Source: Ophiosphaerella korrae
Taxonomy: Eukaryota; Ascomycota; Dothideomycetes; Pleosporales; Phaeosphaeriaceae
Direction of reading: 5' to 3'
DNA length: 64,000 bases
NCBI GenBank assembly: GCA_028456385.1
Contig: JALNQF010000065.1
Location: forward strand, 1 to 64,000
Shown here piece after piece: positions 21,650 through 33,643 of this stretch (positions are counted from its first letter, which is position 1; each line of letters starts with the position of its first letter). The position numbers were made by a program, and so were the translations under genes. Below the pieces are notes generated by a model. It was not told where the DNA came from, made no database searches, and saw only the letters and a program-made list of their open reading frames with translations.

Positions 21650-22184
21650 CCTAAGGGCCCTCGCCCTTATCTCGCGCATATGCGCAGCTTACAGCCTACT
21701 GCAGCCCGTAGCGTAACACTTTTAATTATATAGGATAGAACTATAAGTATATTCTTAAAGTACTAGGTATAACCATAGTAGGAGGTATAAGCTTAGGAAT
21801 AATTAGGAGATGGATTATTGATTATACTAGCTATTGATAGGTAGAGCTCTTATACTACAGCTCTACTAGTTGAGCTCTCTATATTAACAGCTTGCAGTAT
21901 CCGAAGCTTGGGATCAGCCAGAGAGCCTTCGAGCCAAGACTGATTAGCTCTAGGGAGTAGATCCAAATATAGGAGTTACTGCAACATTTATAAGATTATA
22001 GGACTATTTATTATATATACTTCTATAATAGCTAAGCACGACTAGTTAAGGAATATTAGGTGTGATGCTGCTGCTGCTTAATAGCTGTTTATTGCAGAAT
22101 GTTCCATACTCTGCGATACTAAAGGACACAAACTGTTTGTGAGCGCACACTTTAGACAGGTGCCGCAGACATTAATGAGGGCGA

Positions 22185-22518
22185 TTGGTTTTGCTACATG
22201 TCACGGGTGTTTCCCACAGGTGGCCCGTTGAGCCATCGATGGGCATCCAGTACATATATTATTCTGTGCCCAGTATGCCTATTCGGCATACTGTGCCTCT
22301 TTTGATCACGTCTGGTCTGGTGGCACAGAACCCGGCCTTACACTATATCAAAGGCGAAAATACACCATATCTTCTTCAAGAAACGATACACAATAGGGAC
22401 TGCTCCTGGCGACATCTCGCCTGAAAGGAAGGCTTTGCATCATCGAGGAAATGCATATCACCACCTACTGGAATAACACATCATCATAAATGCAAACCAA
22501 GCACTCGAAATCCGAAGT
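22185..22518. other. intergenic 3' flank of the FAD monooxygenase gene
   Basis: A stretch of normal base composition follows the AT-rich island and precedes the stop codon of the monooxygenase gene. It probably contains its 3' untranslated region. No gene is supported here. Confidence 0.45.
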
Positions 22519-24723
22519 CTACTCTACTCGCCCCAATGTGCCAACATCGCTCACCCCTGTGCCTAGCGCAACCTTGGCCTCAACCACCTCATAGATTGGG
22601 ACCTCCTTCAGTCGATCAACAACATGGTGCAATGTTGGCAATGCTTTCCAATCTAATGAGTCAAATTTCACCTCCGCGCTCGATGCTGTCAGTGTCTTCT
22701 CGACCTTTCTTTCCACCGACTTCGCATCTGCTTCATTCGACAAGAAAGCAGTGTACTCAACGTCTGGCTGCCCTCTATGCTCGCTGCCAACATGGCCAGT
22801 TGCAGGGATGTATTTATGAACGAAGAGACCCTCTTCTTTGGGCGAGGGAGACGGCGCTTCTCCGTTCGTCGCTGCGGCTTCCCCAAGGCCTGAAAGAGTG
22901 AGCCTGCAAAACTTCGACTCCATCCAGCCAGCATCTAGCTTCCAGCCTTGGCCATCACCTTTCAGATCAAGCTCACAGTAGAGTTTAGGAAACCCTAGTT
23001 CCTCCCTACCACTAAGGATAGGATCGGCCAAGTTCTCAAAGAGTACGGGGAGATATGTCCCAGTTACTACGTCTCCGTTATCCTTGGTATACTGAACACC
23101 GTGGATATAGAGGCCAAAATGCAAGTAGCCTCTACCTCCGAGCCATTCTAGGTTGTCTAGCTGCGTGACGGCGAAAGTAGCGTAGGCAATCGTGTCGGCA
23201 GCTGTGAACTTGAGCTTCTGGGTGGGGAACAAATTTTCGAGTACAGTCCTACTCGATTTGAACTTCACACTGACGGTCGTGAATTTGGCCTTGGACCCAT
23301 CCCAAGGCCTTCCGTAGAAGTCCTGTCTTGGTCCGGGCATTGGCCCAAATGATACTGGCATTCGCCAGAATAGGCCTTTTTTATTCTCCCATTCCCACTT
23401 ACGGAGCATCTGGCTCGAAAAGTCCCACTCGTCGTGGCCAAAATTGTAGTTTGTGAAGCGAGCAGTGTCAGGTGGTGGCCCACTCCCGAGATCCTTACCT
23501 GATATCCGGGAGACTTCTTGGACTCTTGACGCCCTTTCGAGCCGGCATTTCTCATACAGCTTGAGCCGTGCTGGGATTTGATTTAGAGGGGTATGTGCGG
23601 GAAGCATAACGGCAAGAGAGGCTGCGTCTTCGATGGCTTGGCCTGCACCTTGGCCTTGATCTGATGGAATTTGTCAATCATGAATGGGTACACGAGATTA
23701 GTGAAGTTACTTACGAGGTGTAAAGGGATGTGCAGCGTCTCCAATGAGCACTAGCTTTCCTTCTGTCCAGGACGGTAATTGATCCATGTCCAGTAACTCC
23801 CAGACCTTCAGCGTCTCCTCATCTGCCATACCCAACAATTTGACAACAGCAGGCTCAAAGTCTTTGTACACTTCCAACATCTTGCTGATATTGCCCTCAT
23901 TTTGCCAATCGCCGCTTCCCGGCTCTTCCGTCTGAATCTGCGACTCAGATGTTGGATGGATATTGACAAAATTGAGCAGTGTGTTGTCTAATGTGGGGTA
24001 AATAACAACTCGACGGTCGCGAGCAAAGATCATGATTAGGTGACCGTCCTTCTCCGCAAATTTTCGAGTCTCGGGATCTGCAAAGGCCTTCTCCCTCTTC
24101 ATGAGGAAGCGAAATGCGCTTTTTCCACTTCCAAACGGCTTGATGTTCTCGGCCCCTGGTATCTTCGCCCGTGTTCTTGAGTGTACGCCATCTGCTCCCA
24201 CAATGACATCACTTTGGATTTTCTCCCCATCTTCAAGAGTGACGATGCCCTCTTTAGGGTCTACATCGATAACTCTACTCCTTGTTCTCAGTATGGCTGA
24301 CCGGCCCTTCCCCTCTTTGCACGTAGCAAGCCTTTTCAGCTCGTTATGCAAGTTGACGCGATGTGCCAACTGCCACGGGTGCTGCCATCGCCCTGCCTGA
24401 GCGTCGAGATCAATGGAGAACAGCTCCTTGCCACTAGGAAGCCACTGGCTTATACACAGGCACTTGTTAGCTCCGCCAGCCTCAGGAATAAGGCCAATAC
24501 GGCGAAGAAGGCCATACGCGTTAGGAGCGAGGTGCACAGCTGCACCCAGTTCATTTGCAAACCGCGATTGCTCGAGAAGGGTGATGGAGTGACCTTGCTG
24601 GCGGAGAAAGGTTGCAGCAGCGAGGCCTCCAATTCCAGCACCCACGATAGTGATGTTTAGCGGTCGTGCGGTTTCAATTCCGGCACCATTGGTCTGGGAG
24701 CCATGGTTCTGCGTGAAATCCAT
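22519..24723 (-). CDS. FAD monooxygenase fused to acetoacetate-decarboxylase-like domain
   Basis: A two-domain protein of 716 residues from exons 23715-24723 and 22519-23660. The N-terminal half is a salicylate-hydroxylase-type flavoprotein. Its landmarks are dinucleotide fold VGAGIGGLAAATFL (about residues 27-40), ADGVHSRTR (about 194-202) and the ribityl motif LIGDAAHPF near the intron. After HQGQGAGQAIEDAASLAV the enzyme would normally end within about 100 residues. Here it runs on into an acetoacetate decarboxylase (ADC) fold: GTYLPVLFENLADPILSGRE then ELGFPKLYCEL. The predicted chemistry is ring hydroxylation coupled to decarboxylation or a related step on the same product. The intron phase fits exactly, so the fusion is not an annotation artefact of joining two genes. 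Confidence 0.88.
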
Positions 24724-25294
24724 TGTTGTTCAGGGTCAGCGCGTGCCAATCTGAACAAGATGCCTTGAATCTAGGGTCAAAAGTTGAAGAAGAAAGCTAA
24801 GGCCTGAACCATGGCGTGTGCTGCAGTTTGCTGTGATAAGCATCTTACGTGCATACAGGTGGGCAATTTAGTCCACATCACGGCATTTTGGACTGATTGT
24901 CCTCCACTTCCCGGGTCCACGAGAGCATGGCCTCGGCACTTATACCATGGCTTTGAGCAACATTAAGGTTAGCCAATATGGAGACAAGGCCGTGGGTCTA
25001 AGAATTTCCGAATTGGTCGTAACTTTGACTTGGTTTTACTGGACGTTTGTGTAACTGCGCGATGGCTTCGCGCAAGTAACATTACTTGTTCTTGAAAAGC
25101 ACGATGTAGATACCCTATGACTTTGAATATTATAGCTAGAAGAATGGCGATCTAGTTCCATGAATTTCGTCTCCCATCACCACTCCCCACCGACTTTATA
25201 CCCAACATTCCAAATTCTCCCCACTGTCCCTCTCCAAACCCTCGCAACAGTCTGTCGCGCGATCAGCCCTTCATTTCTCGAGCGTAAATTATGC
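24724..25294. promoter_or_regulatory. upstream region of the FAD monooxygenase gene
   Basis: This 571-base spacer lies between the monooxygenase start and the stop of a small minus-strand frame. It should contain the monooxygenase promoter. No specific operator or TATA box is convincing. Confidence 0.4.
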
Positions 25295-25591
25295 TCACAC
25301 ACTCACCGACTGTAGAAATACCCCCGTGAACATTACCCTAACGAATGTATGCTCGGCTTCATTCAAATACACTCTCCTCTCACTCTGGTCGAGTGCTGTA
25401 TTCACCGGCCTGTACGCTGGCACGCGACGATGCTCGGTTGGCCAATCGCTTGGATTTTGCGACGATGGTTCGAGATTTGGATGGGCATTCAGCGAGGCGT
25501 CAACTTCTCCATTGGTATGGTGGAGATCGTAGTCTGCGAGTACCGTCTGGAGATTGTAATGAATCGGGTTGACGGTCGTTGTTACTGACAT
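25295..25591 (-). CDS. small hypothetical protein
   Basis: A 98-residue open frame starting MSVTTTVNPIHYNLQ. I do not recognise it. It is polar, with no signal peptide or membrane helix, and carries a charged middle (ALDQSERRVYLNEAEHTF). The codon use looks plausible and it sits in a divergent arrangement with the ALDH-like gene, 311 bases apart, which is why it is listed. The frame remains open upstream for 47 more codons, so the start could be earlier, and no homology supports it. Confidence 0.35.
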   Translation of the reverse strand: MSVTTTVNPIHYNLQTVLADYDLHHTNGEVDASLNAHPNLEPSSQNPSDWPTEHRRVPAYRPVNTALDQSERRVYLNEAEHTFVRVMFTGVFLQSVSV

Positions 25592-25902
25592 AGTGGTAGT
25601 CTTGGGGCCAAAAACGAAAAAGTAGCGATAACTTGAGTACGGTTGTGTAGGATGATAAAATCGAAACCCGGTCAGACCAACATCGGAGTGGCCGGAGGTG
25701 TTGGTGGTTCTCGGGTGCGAGGCGGAGAACATGTGACTGAGAGCATCGGAATGTGGGGGGCGGGACCCTTCGGCATGGTTAGGCCAATAATGTCATACCC
25801 GTCTCACAAAGATCAGCTTTTGTCCTTGCGAAGCGTTGAAAGCAAATACTTCTCGTAGTTCTTATTCTAATTAATTTCTTCGCTTTGTCTTTGCGCTTCA
25901 TC
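25592..25902. promoter_or_regulatory. promoter region of the ALDH-like gene
   Basis: This 311-base region upstream of the ALDH-like gene may also serve the small frame on the opposite strand. The last 60 bases before the start codon are pyrimidine-rich (TTCTAATTAATTTCTTCG and onward), typical of fungal start regions. Confidence 0.4.
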
Positions 25903-27453
25903 ATGACTTCTCCTGCGGTTGCACTTGCGAACCTCCATGCCACAGCCCTCACTGCGCGCTGCCACAATCCTTTCTTCCGGCAAAAACAGCTCAAGTCTCT
26001 TCACGACATAATACGTGTAAATGTCACAGTAATCAAAGAAGCGATCAAAAAAGATACTCATATATCGGAGGCTGAGGCAACCGTTGAAGTCGCGCTTGCG
26101 CTTGACATCGTGCGCGGGTATTATAGCGCTATCGATACAAAGAAAGACCTAGAAGAAGAATACCGAGCAGCCTATGGCAAAGATGCGCAAGATAATAGGG
26201 ACCCCTGGGGTGTTGTCTACATTGAACCGCTGCAAAGCCACACGCCGTTCTTCTCTGCAATTGTGGCTTTGAGCGCAGCTTTGGCAGCCGGTAATTGTGC
26301 CGCTTTGAAGGTGAGATAGTCGTAACTGTGACTTGATAGGTCGACTAATATAATACAGCTCGAGAATAGCCTTCGCGCTACTCCTTCGCTTCTTCGAAAA
26401 TTGTTGTCACAGGCCATTGAAGCCGATACTTTCGCTATACTTTCCACTGATCCTCCATCGGATTCCTTGAACGCTTCCCTCCAAGTGCTTCAAGAGACTC
26501 CAAACGAACGACCAACACACTTGCAACTTGTCTCGCCAAAGACAAAAGTTATCGCAGTTGTGGATCGCACCGCAGATCTTGCATCAGCAGCTGAACAACT
26601 AGTTGCAGCACGATTTGCATTTGGCGGCACATCGCCGTACGGTCCAGACTTAGTACTCGCGAACGAGTTCGTCAAGAAAGAATTTTTAGAGCACGTTCTG
26701 AAGCATGCGATCCATTACCTGTCGGGTTCTGCAGATGTGGTAGCAAATGGATCGCCCAAGTCACCGACTCTAGCTGCGCAAAAGAACACTTCACGAGTAG
26801 CAGATACCTTCAAGATGATCCAAAACAGCAAAGCGTGGGAGGTCAATGTCGTTACGCAAGGTAATAACGGTGCAGTTGTCGAACTCACAAATCTCTCCGT
26901 CTTGTCGCCCAAGATAGCCCAGCCGCTGTTCTGCATATCTAGCATCACGTCACTCGAACACGCCATTAGTCTAATTGACGAAGATCTCGAGCCAGGAAAC
27001 ACTCTACTTGCCGCTTACTACTACGGCACACCATCGGTCGGAAAATACCTTTCCCAGTTCATCAACGCGGATGCATCTTTCGTAAACCAAGTACCCTACC
27101 GCCTCATCCTCGGCCCAGCAGCGCCATCGTCCCAGCCCATAAACATTGAGCAACGTTACACTACACAACATTTTACTCGCGCTTCGCCTACATACGTCAA
27201 TGCGCCATCATCGCAGATCGTACTAGCAAAAGCCATTTCAAGCAAGGACTCTCGGAAAGTAGCTGCAGACCTGTTGGCCAAATCCTCACAAGAGATCAAG
27301 GAAAAGAAGCGAGCGACTTCTATTGCATTTGGGTATTTTGAGAAGGGCATTTTCGTTGGTCTGGGCTTTTACGGAATCCCGCTGCTGACTTGTATTGGGG
27401 CATCGCTTTTCTTTGGTGTAAGAGCTGGGCTGAGGAGGTGGGTTTTTGTTTGA
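25903..27453 (+). CDS. aldehyde-dehydrogenase-like membrane pseudoenzyme
   Basis: A 500-residue protein (exons 25903-26310 and 26359-27453, phase 0) with the fold pattern of class 3 fatty-aldehyde dehydrogenases. It has an N-terminal helical part, the nucleotide-binding stretch PWGVVYIEPLQ through AALAAGNCAALK, and a C-terminal hydrophobic anchor (GIFVGLGFYGIPLLTCIGAS) like that of membrane-bound ALDH3. The active site is gone. Where family members have ELGGKSP, this has LVSPKTK, and where they have GQTCxAPD with the catalytic Cys, this reads GGTSPYGPD (residues 225-233), so neither the Glu nor the Cys is present. The frame is intact and the intron normal, so it is a maintained non-catalytic paralogue, not a decaying gene. 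A structural or regulatory role is possible. Confidence 0.82.
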
Positions 27454-27691
27454 GTAAATTGTAGATTGAGGGGTCAATGGAACCGGTAAACATATTTCTG
27501 TAGCACTGAGAATATAACCAGCCCGGATTAATTTGCCAGGGGTACATAACCCATTTGATCCAGCTATTTTGCGAAGTAAAATTATCATATCACTCGGCTT
27601 TATGACGTGTGTTCCACCGTTTCTCGCGTCATCATCTAGTATTACATCTACCCGGCCTTGGATAAGCTCTTAAACACTACTGATCCTCCAC

Positions 27692-29452
27692 TTACATAGC
27701 ATTTCCCTCTGGAACCCACTTCGCAGTCCAAATTCGAAGTCTCTTACCCCAAATCATCATCGGGATGGTCAACAACCCGAAAATCCCCATCAGCATGCCA
27801 AAGACGCCAAAAACCTCAGCAATACCGCTGTGGTGAACCCAATCGCCGACAAAAAAGATCCACGCAAACGAAATGATAGCTCTCGTGGATGTGACTGAAA
27901 CAAAACAGTCTCCTGCGATACTAGGATATGACTCGATCAGATAGTTGAAGCCGACAGAAGGGGCTTGCATAAGTCCAAAAGACACCATGGCGAGGCCAAA
28001 CTGTAGTCCTACCCAGCCGGTAGGCGAAGGGTTTTGCCCCACAAAGCCGAAGATGAAGGAACCAGCAGTAGCAATGAAAAGGGCTGGAAGCGCCGTGACG
28101 AGACGCGACTCGGACTCCGAAAAACCGTGTCCATCCTGCGTTGCCATGCGTTTGGTTGTCCAGTCCGCAGCAAGATACGTGTAGGCCTGAAATACTTGGT
28201 AAATTTAGGGCCATTAAGTAGTGGATGATGAACACATACACATCCAAGAAGTGATCCAATTATACCCCCAATGTTGATTAAACCCACATTTTTACCCCAG
28301 AGATACGGCGGGGCGGCAACAAGTTGAGTGCCCATAAGACTGCATGTAACGATCAAGCCTACAAGTCCTGCGTACCACAGCGAAATGAGCCATACACCAG
28401 GAAGTCTCATGACCTTGTATGGCGCAAGAAACTTCTGGAAGGCACCAGGACGATATGTGCCAAGCTTTAGGGAATGGATGTAAGTAAAGGGCGGGTAGGA
28501 AGAAGGTGCTGCTGCATCTGGAATGACAACGGCTTCTTGCGTCTCCACCCCGGACTTCTCCACATCGCGAGATAGTAGGACTGTTGTTTGTAGGCGATCG
28601 TAAAGCGTCTCTGCTTGGAAGATGAAGCAGAGAAGAAATGTGATGGCAGAGAGGATGACATTGACCCAGTGGATCCAGGCAAGACCTCGTGAGGCAACAA
28701 TATAGCCGCCGCACAAACCCCCAATGAGGGACCCGAGTGACAGGAACACAGTGTATATAGCCTTGAAAATGATTAGCAATCAGACTTATGTGTATAGCTC
28801 GCAGTCATCGGCTTACCATAGCTCGTCCTCGTTGGTGTACGAAGAAAATCTCACCGACTACATCCGGAGAGACCGCATCTGCGGGCCCGCCTCCAATACC
28901 CATGAATAGGCGAGCTGCAAGAAGGCTCTCGAATGTCGTTGCCAATCCAGCCCACATGCACGAAAATGTGAGCAGTAAAAGACTCACGAGAGTGATCGGT
29001 CGACGGCCAAAAGTGTTAGCCAGCGGCACCCACCATAGATTTGATACACCGAGCATCATAAGATTGACAGCAACGAGCTGGGTGAGTTTCGAAAATGGCT
29101 TCGGTGGGAAGCCGAATACCCCTGTCGACGCGTAGATAGGGAGCGCACTCCCCAACGAAGCGCTAGTAATATTGACAACAAAGGGGTGAATAGACATCAC
29201 GGCTAGAATCACCAGTTTCCTCCAAAATGGTAGATTCAACGGATCTGCAGGATCCGCAGACGGTTGGGGCACGAGACGAATTTCATCATGAGCCGTTTGA
29301 GTTGCCGTTCGCTCAAGGTGTTCTATGCATTCGTTAGCTGGATGCATCGCGTGTTGCCGCAAATACAGACCAACAAGTGTTGATGTTCCTGGAGGTGTGG
29401 CAACCTTCACCTCGTCCTTTGACAAGCTGAATGCCTTTCTGAAGGTTGTCAT
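27692..29452 (-). CDS. MFS transporter, DHA1-like
   Basis: Major facilitator superfamily membrane transporter of 550 residues, from exons 28817-29452, 28240-28761 and 27692-28186 (all phase 0). About 70 cytosolic residues precede the first helix (LVILAVMSIHPFVVNITSAS). The loop between helices 2 and 3 has the family motif NTFGRRPITL. Helix 5 (LFLSLGSLIGGLCGGYIVA area) and the long central loop split the protein into two six-helix halves. This type in fungi usually moves small organic molecules or drugs out of or into the cell. Its place between the monooxygenase and the regulator suggests it handles the cluster's substrate, which is an inference. Confidence 0.87.
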
Positions 29453-30343
29453 AGCTAGAGATGAGTAATTTCTAAGTGGATTTGATGAGATGGCTTGACA
29501 CCAATGATGGGGGTCTTGGAGTATTAGTCCGGAGCGTTGCTCTACTACTCAACTCTGGAGCCGTCGCTCCGCCTACTCCGCCCCCGTCACTCCCGACACT
29601 AAAGCAATGCCGGGGAGATAAGTCTTTGCTGAGGGTGCAGGTCAGGTAGATGACAAATTAAATACCTACCCGGTCACCTTGGTACGGTTTCGCAACATTG
29701 TCCTGGGCCATACATGGGCGGCTATGTCATGCGGCATTTAGCCTGTACTGAATAAAGACAACCTTAATACGTCCTTAAGCTTGATGATTGGATGATTGGA
29801 GAGCGGACTAATGCTGAGCTCGAGCCAGACTGTCCCCATGGGGAAGTCGGGATGTGGAGACGAATGCCCAAAACCTTCCGATACCAGGTGTGACACTCAT
29901 TATGGGCAATGACCGAGGAAACAATTAGTTGAGCACATCCTCCTTCTACGTAACTGTCTCTTTACAAAACGCAACCTGCCCATTTGAGGTCCCCCATGGA
30001 GGACGAAATGTTGTATCCGCCTCGAGCTTACACACACATTTCTCAGCTTCGAGCAATCACCTTATGCATTCATCAGACTTCAGAGGCGCAATCGTGAAAA
30101 ATATCTTCGTTATTCGTGAAGCATAATTTGGAAGCGTCGTCTTCGTGTTGCGCCGATCGCCGCAAACGCCATCATTTGAAAAAAAAAAAAACTAAACTTT
30201 TAATGCGCAAAATAAAAGGGGAAAAGAAATGCGGAACGACTTCAAAAAACAATTGGCCAAGGCACTTGGCTGTTAAGCCATAAAAATACAACACTATGCT
30301 GTGAATGGTGGTCCTACCTAATACCAATACCCGTCGCGTCTGT
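29453..30343. other. intergenic region with MFS promoter
   Basis: This 891-base spacer lies between the MFS start codon and the stop of the zinc-finger regulator gene. It contains the MFS promoter, and an A-run near 30179 lies in the likely 3' region of the regulator gene. A short plus-strand frame at 29929-30126 has no support. Confidence 0.45.
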
Positions 30344-33243
30344 TCACCGGGTTGTAGACCGCAAGCCCTCTAGGAGTTGCACCAAGTTACCCACAAGTGG
30401 TGGGCAGGAACCTTCTACGGTTTCGTGAGGCGACTGAAGTAAATGAATTAGATCATCCACAACACCAGAAACATCGCTGATTTGCGTGCTAGTTTGTGAC
30501 CCTGGGCGCCTGATAGAAGGATTGCCACGATTCATTGTAATGAACCTTCGTGCACTCAGAGAGTCTTCTCCATTAAGAAGAATCAGCGACTGCAAGCCGT
30601 CTGTGGAAGCTGAATTGTTTGGAGCAGATCGCTTGAGGAAACTGTAGCCCCAAAGAACTAGGCCAGCGTGATACACTGCAATTGCATTGAAATGGCAAAG
30701 CAGCGCCTTTGGTAAACCTTCTGCAGCACGTAAGATCTGGCCAGCATGCCATAACGCCTGTCGTGCCGCCACACTTGTAGTCCATTCCCGAATTGCAGGA
30801 TATGCACTTCGAGCCTCTTCCTGTCCCTCAATCCCGGCGAACAGTTGTATCTCGTCTAGTGGAGCGTTGAGATGTACGAGCATCAGCTCTAGTGTAATTT
30901 CACTACCTTTACTGAGTAGAGGACTATTGACACGAAAGTCCTCAAGTTGTTTGGTAAGCTCCTGATAGCGAGAAGATAGTATCAAACTATCATTCGCCTT
31001 TGAGCTCGACCCAGACATTGCTGCACTCATTTGCCGGAACTCCCAAACCATACCCCAGATCATGTATAGATACGTCAAGCTTGCGCTCTCGTATTGTGCG
31101 AGGTGCTCGAGGTTGAGAAAGGTTTCGAGTGCTGAAGGTCGTTTCGTCAACTCTTGTGCGCTACTAAGGTATGCCATCTTCCATGCTGAGGCGGACTTGG
31201 CCTGCCAAAGCACATTAGAGCTTGGTAGAGGCAACCGCATTTCTGAGTACGATATCAACGGTGGCTTCAGAAGCGCCATGGATGATTGCCGATCAAGCTC
31301 GAATGCACGATACACTAGACGTAGATATGACTCTTGATGCACCCACTCTTTCCACTGGCTTTCTAGTGATGCGCCATGGTCATCAGATGGTGAGATGTGC
31401 TTCCAGGTGGAGCCACGGAAGCGACTTCCACGTCGAAGCATAGTCATTAGCGCTTGCATAAAACTTTCCGAGATCTCCATTTTTCGACTGATACCGCTCC
31501 ACATACCGACTTGCAACTCAAGCAGCAAGTTCTGTAGATGATGGAGGTCCCTTATCGCCGTGTTGTCTGCTTCGAACACTCTCGACTGCCCGGTGCGTGA
31601 GGCTTCATACAAAGCGAACCCAAGTTTCCGCAAGGGAACATCGGGTGTTGAGACGGCTCCAGCTGCTACTATGATTGCTAACAATTCAGGACTAATTTTT
31701 GACGGCGAAAAAGTTGGTAAATGAAACCAAGATTGTGCATCGACAGCAGGTGAGGTCAAGAAGACCTGGATGAGCGTATCAAGTAATTCAATACTTGGAA
31801 ATGCGGATGAGATTTTCTTGACATTCTCTGCACTGCATGTTCCGAGTACCAGTACCATGAGTCGGTCACGACTGACACGGTGCAGCCTTTCTGTTATTGC
31901 TCGACGCTGGGCAATGTGAGTGCGGCGGAGTTTATCCTTCTCTGAATCCGAGAAGGCTAGGTTGGCCTGCTCAGCTCCGGCATGGTCTTTATAACGTTGT
32001 GGGAGGTATCGCCATATACTTTGCCTAAAGGCCTCTGTCCTCAATAGTACATTATCGCTCTCAGGTATATGTTGCTCCATGCCCTGAGCATCTGTTGAAG
32101 GTGTATCCACGGTGAAGGGTATCTGGAAATTGTACTGATCGAGCAAACCAAGGTCGAGATCTGTCAGACCAACATCCAAATTGAAGCTGAAGTCCAAGAT
32201 CCCACGAGGCGTGGCTACACCAGAAAGGAAAGACTCGAATGGAGGCATGTTGCGAGAGTGTTCTGGCAAGAAAGGGTCTATACTTAGTGCTTCATCAAAG
32301 GGTTGAATAGTGCTATCGAAAAAAGCCAATGTACTCCCTGCATCCTCGGTATGGTGCTGGTTGACGGTGAGCGGTCCAGCATCAGAAGGAACATTGTTTG
32401 ATGTAGTCACAGCCCTTTCACGTGTTCCGATGCTTGAAGGCGAGGGCATCTGCATTGCACTGCCCCCTGTCGCATTTGATGATGAATGTCTGAAATGGGC
32501 TGGAGCACTAGATAGGTTGAATTTAGGTGTTAGAGACTGGCTGCTCTGATCGCGCAAAGTTGGTTGGGGAGTGGGAAAGTCGAAGCCATTGGAAAGATCT
32601 AACAAATCCCGAGCAGCGTGGACCGCATCCATCTCGTTGAGCTCAGACTCGTCTGCTCCCGAAGCATCCGGGACTTGGCATGGTATGTTCCTCTTCTTGC
32701 ATCGATTGCAAGGTTTTTCGTCTTCACATCGTAGATGGCTTTGGGAACAGGCTTCACAGGCTTGTACTACTCTGGTATCGCGGGCAATCTCGCGTTTTTG
32801 TCTCTTGTTTGCAGATTCCGAATCGTGATTAGTTACATGTCGCTTCAGTAGATCTCTGGTACATCTTAGATGCGACATGTAGAAACAAGAACGCTAATTG
32901 GTAGGTGACCTACATTCGTGCAAAACCCTTCGAGCATATATGACAAACATAAGGTTTGGCCTTTGTGTCTGTCTACCATGTTAGCCAGTGAGGTGAGAAT
33001 TCGCTCAACCAAAAAGGCAAAGGCGGTCTCAGACAACCTTTGAATTAACATAGTCCTAACAAATATTTCCATCACGTCAAACTAGAGATCGGAACACTTA
33101 CGCGCCCTCACATGCCGCGTGAGATGATCTGCTCTTGTAAAGGATCGTTTGCACGTGCTGCACTGGAAAAGTCGTTGAGGCAGGTCTAAGTCGGGATTAG
33201 TGGCAGATGCCTTCCTTTGGTCCTGTATCGCAGTAGCTTGCAT
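30344..33243 (-). CDS. C2H2 plus Zn2Cys6 transcription factor
   Basis: A 902-residue nuclear regulator from exons 33102-33243, 32914-32968 and 30344-32855. It opens with two classical C2H2 fingers: C28, C31, H44, H48 and C56, C59, H72, H76, linked by HTKAKPY. A Zn2Cys6 cluster follows with C99, C102, C109, C115, C118 and C125. The second finger is rebuilt only when exon 3 is entered at position 32855, giving FARIDLLKRH, which fixes that splice site. The rest matches the fungal-specific regulatory domain, with a Ser/Thr/Pro-rich linker at about 130-280. This dual-finger class controls metabolic clusters and carbon use. It is divergent from the LigB dioxygenase gene, 400 bases away, an obvious candidate target. 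Confidence 0.9.
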
Positions 33244-33643
33244 GTTTGTCGTCGTATCGTTGCCCTCGATCGTTCAACGTTGGCGTCAGGCAGTGAAGTG
33301 GAGGGAGAATCAGGGGACGCCTAAGCATGTTTGTGGGGACTGCGGAGTTCGGGGTTAGGCTGAAGCGAGACATGGCCTCGGTTAACTAATTGGTTTCGCG
33401 ACAAGCCCTCCACTTCACGACTTTTTGCTTGCGTATGCGAAGGCCAACACGCGTCTTGTGAGATGGGGCGGTTGGTTTTGATAACGATTATTCCAGGCGT
33501 AACCTTGAGGCATCTTCCTACAATCACGTCGGGCAGTCAAGTGATGTTATTCATCCTTTTCACCTAATCGCATAGCCACGACCACACCCTAGCTATTCCA
33601 TCGAATTCCATCAGAATTTATTCTAAGCAAGAAACAATTCATA
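33244..33643. promoter_or_regulatory. divergent promoter, regulator and LigB dioxygenase
   Basis: This 400-base region lies between the start codons of the zinc-finger regulator (minus) and the LigB-type dioxygenase (plus). It probably carries the promoters of both and possible binding sites for the regulator. I could not identify a repeated CGG-type operator by eye. Confidence 0.5.

Larger units (their letters stand above)
19351..22184. other. AT-rich, gene-free island with decayed repeats
   Basis: About 2.8 kb with much lower GC than its flanks, rich in TA steps and stop codons in all frames. No intact gene is seen. It contains an imperfect duplication with 82-base period, a 17-base minisatellite and a fold-back element, described separately. 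Runs of C-to-T and G-to-A differences between repeat copies fit repeat-induced point mutation of old mobile DNA. The original element type is not identifiable. Confidence 0.7.
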
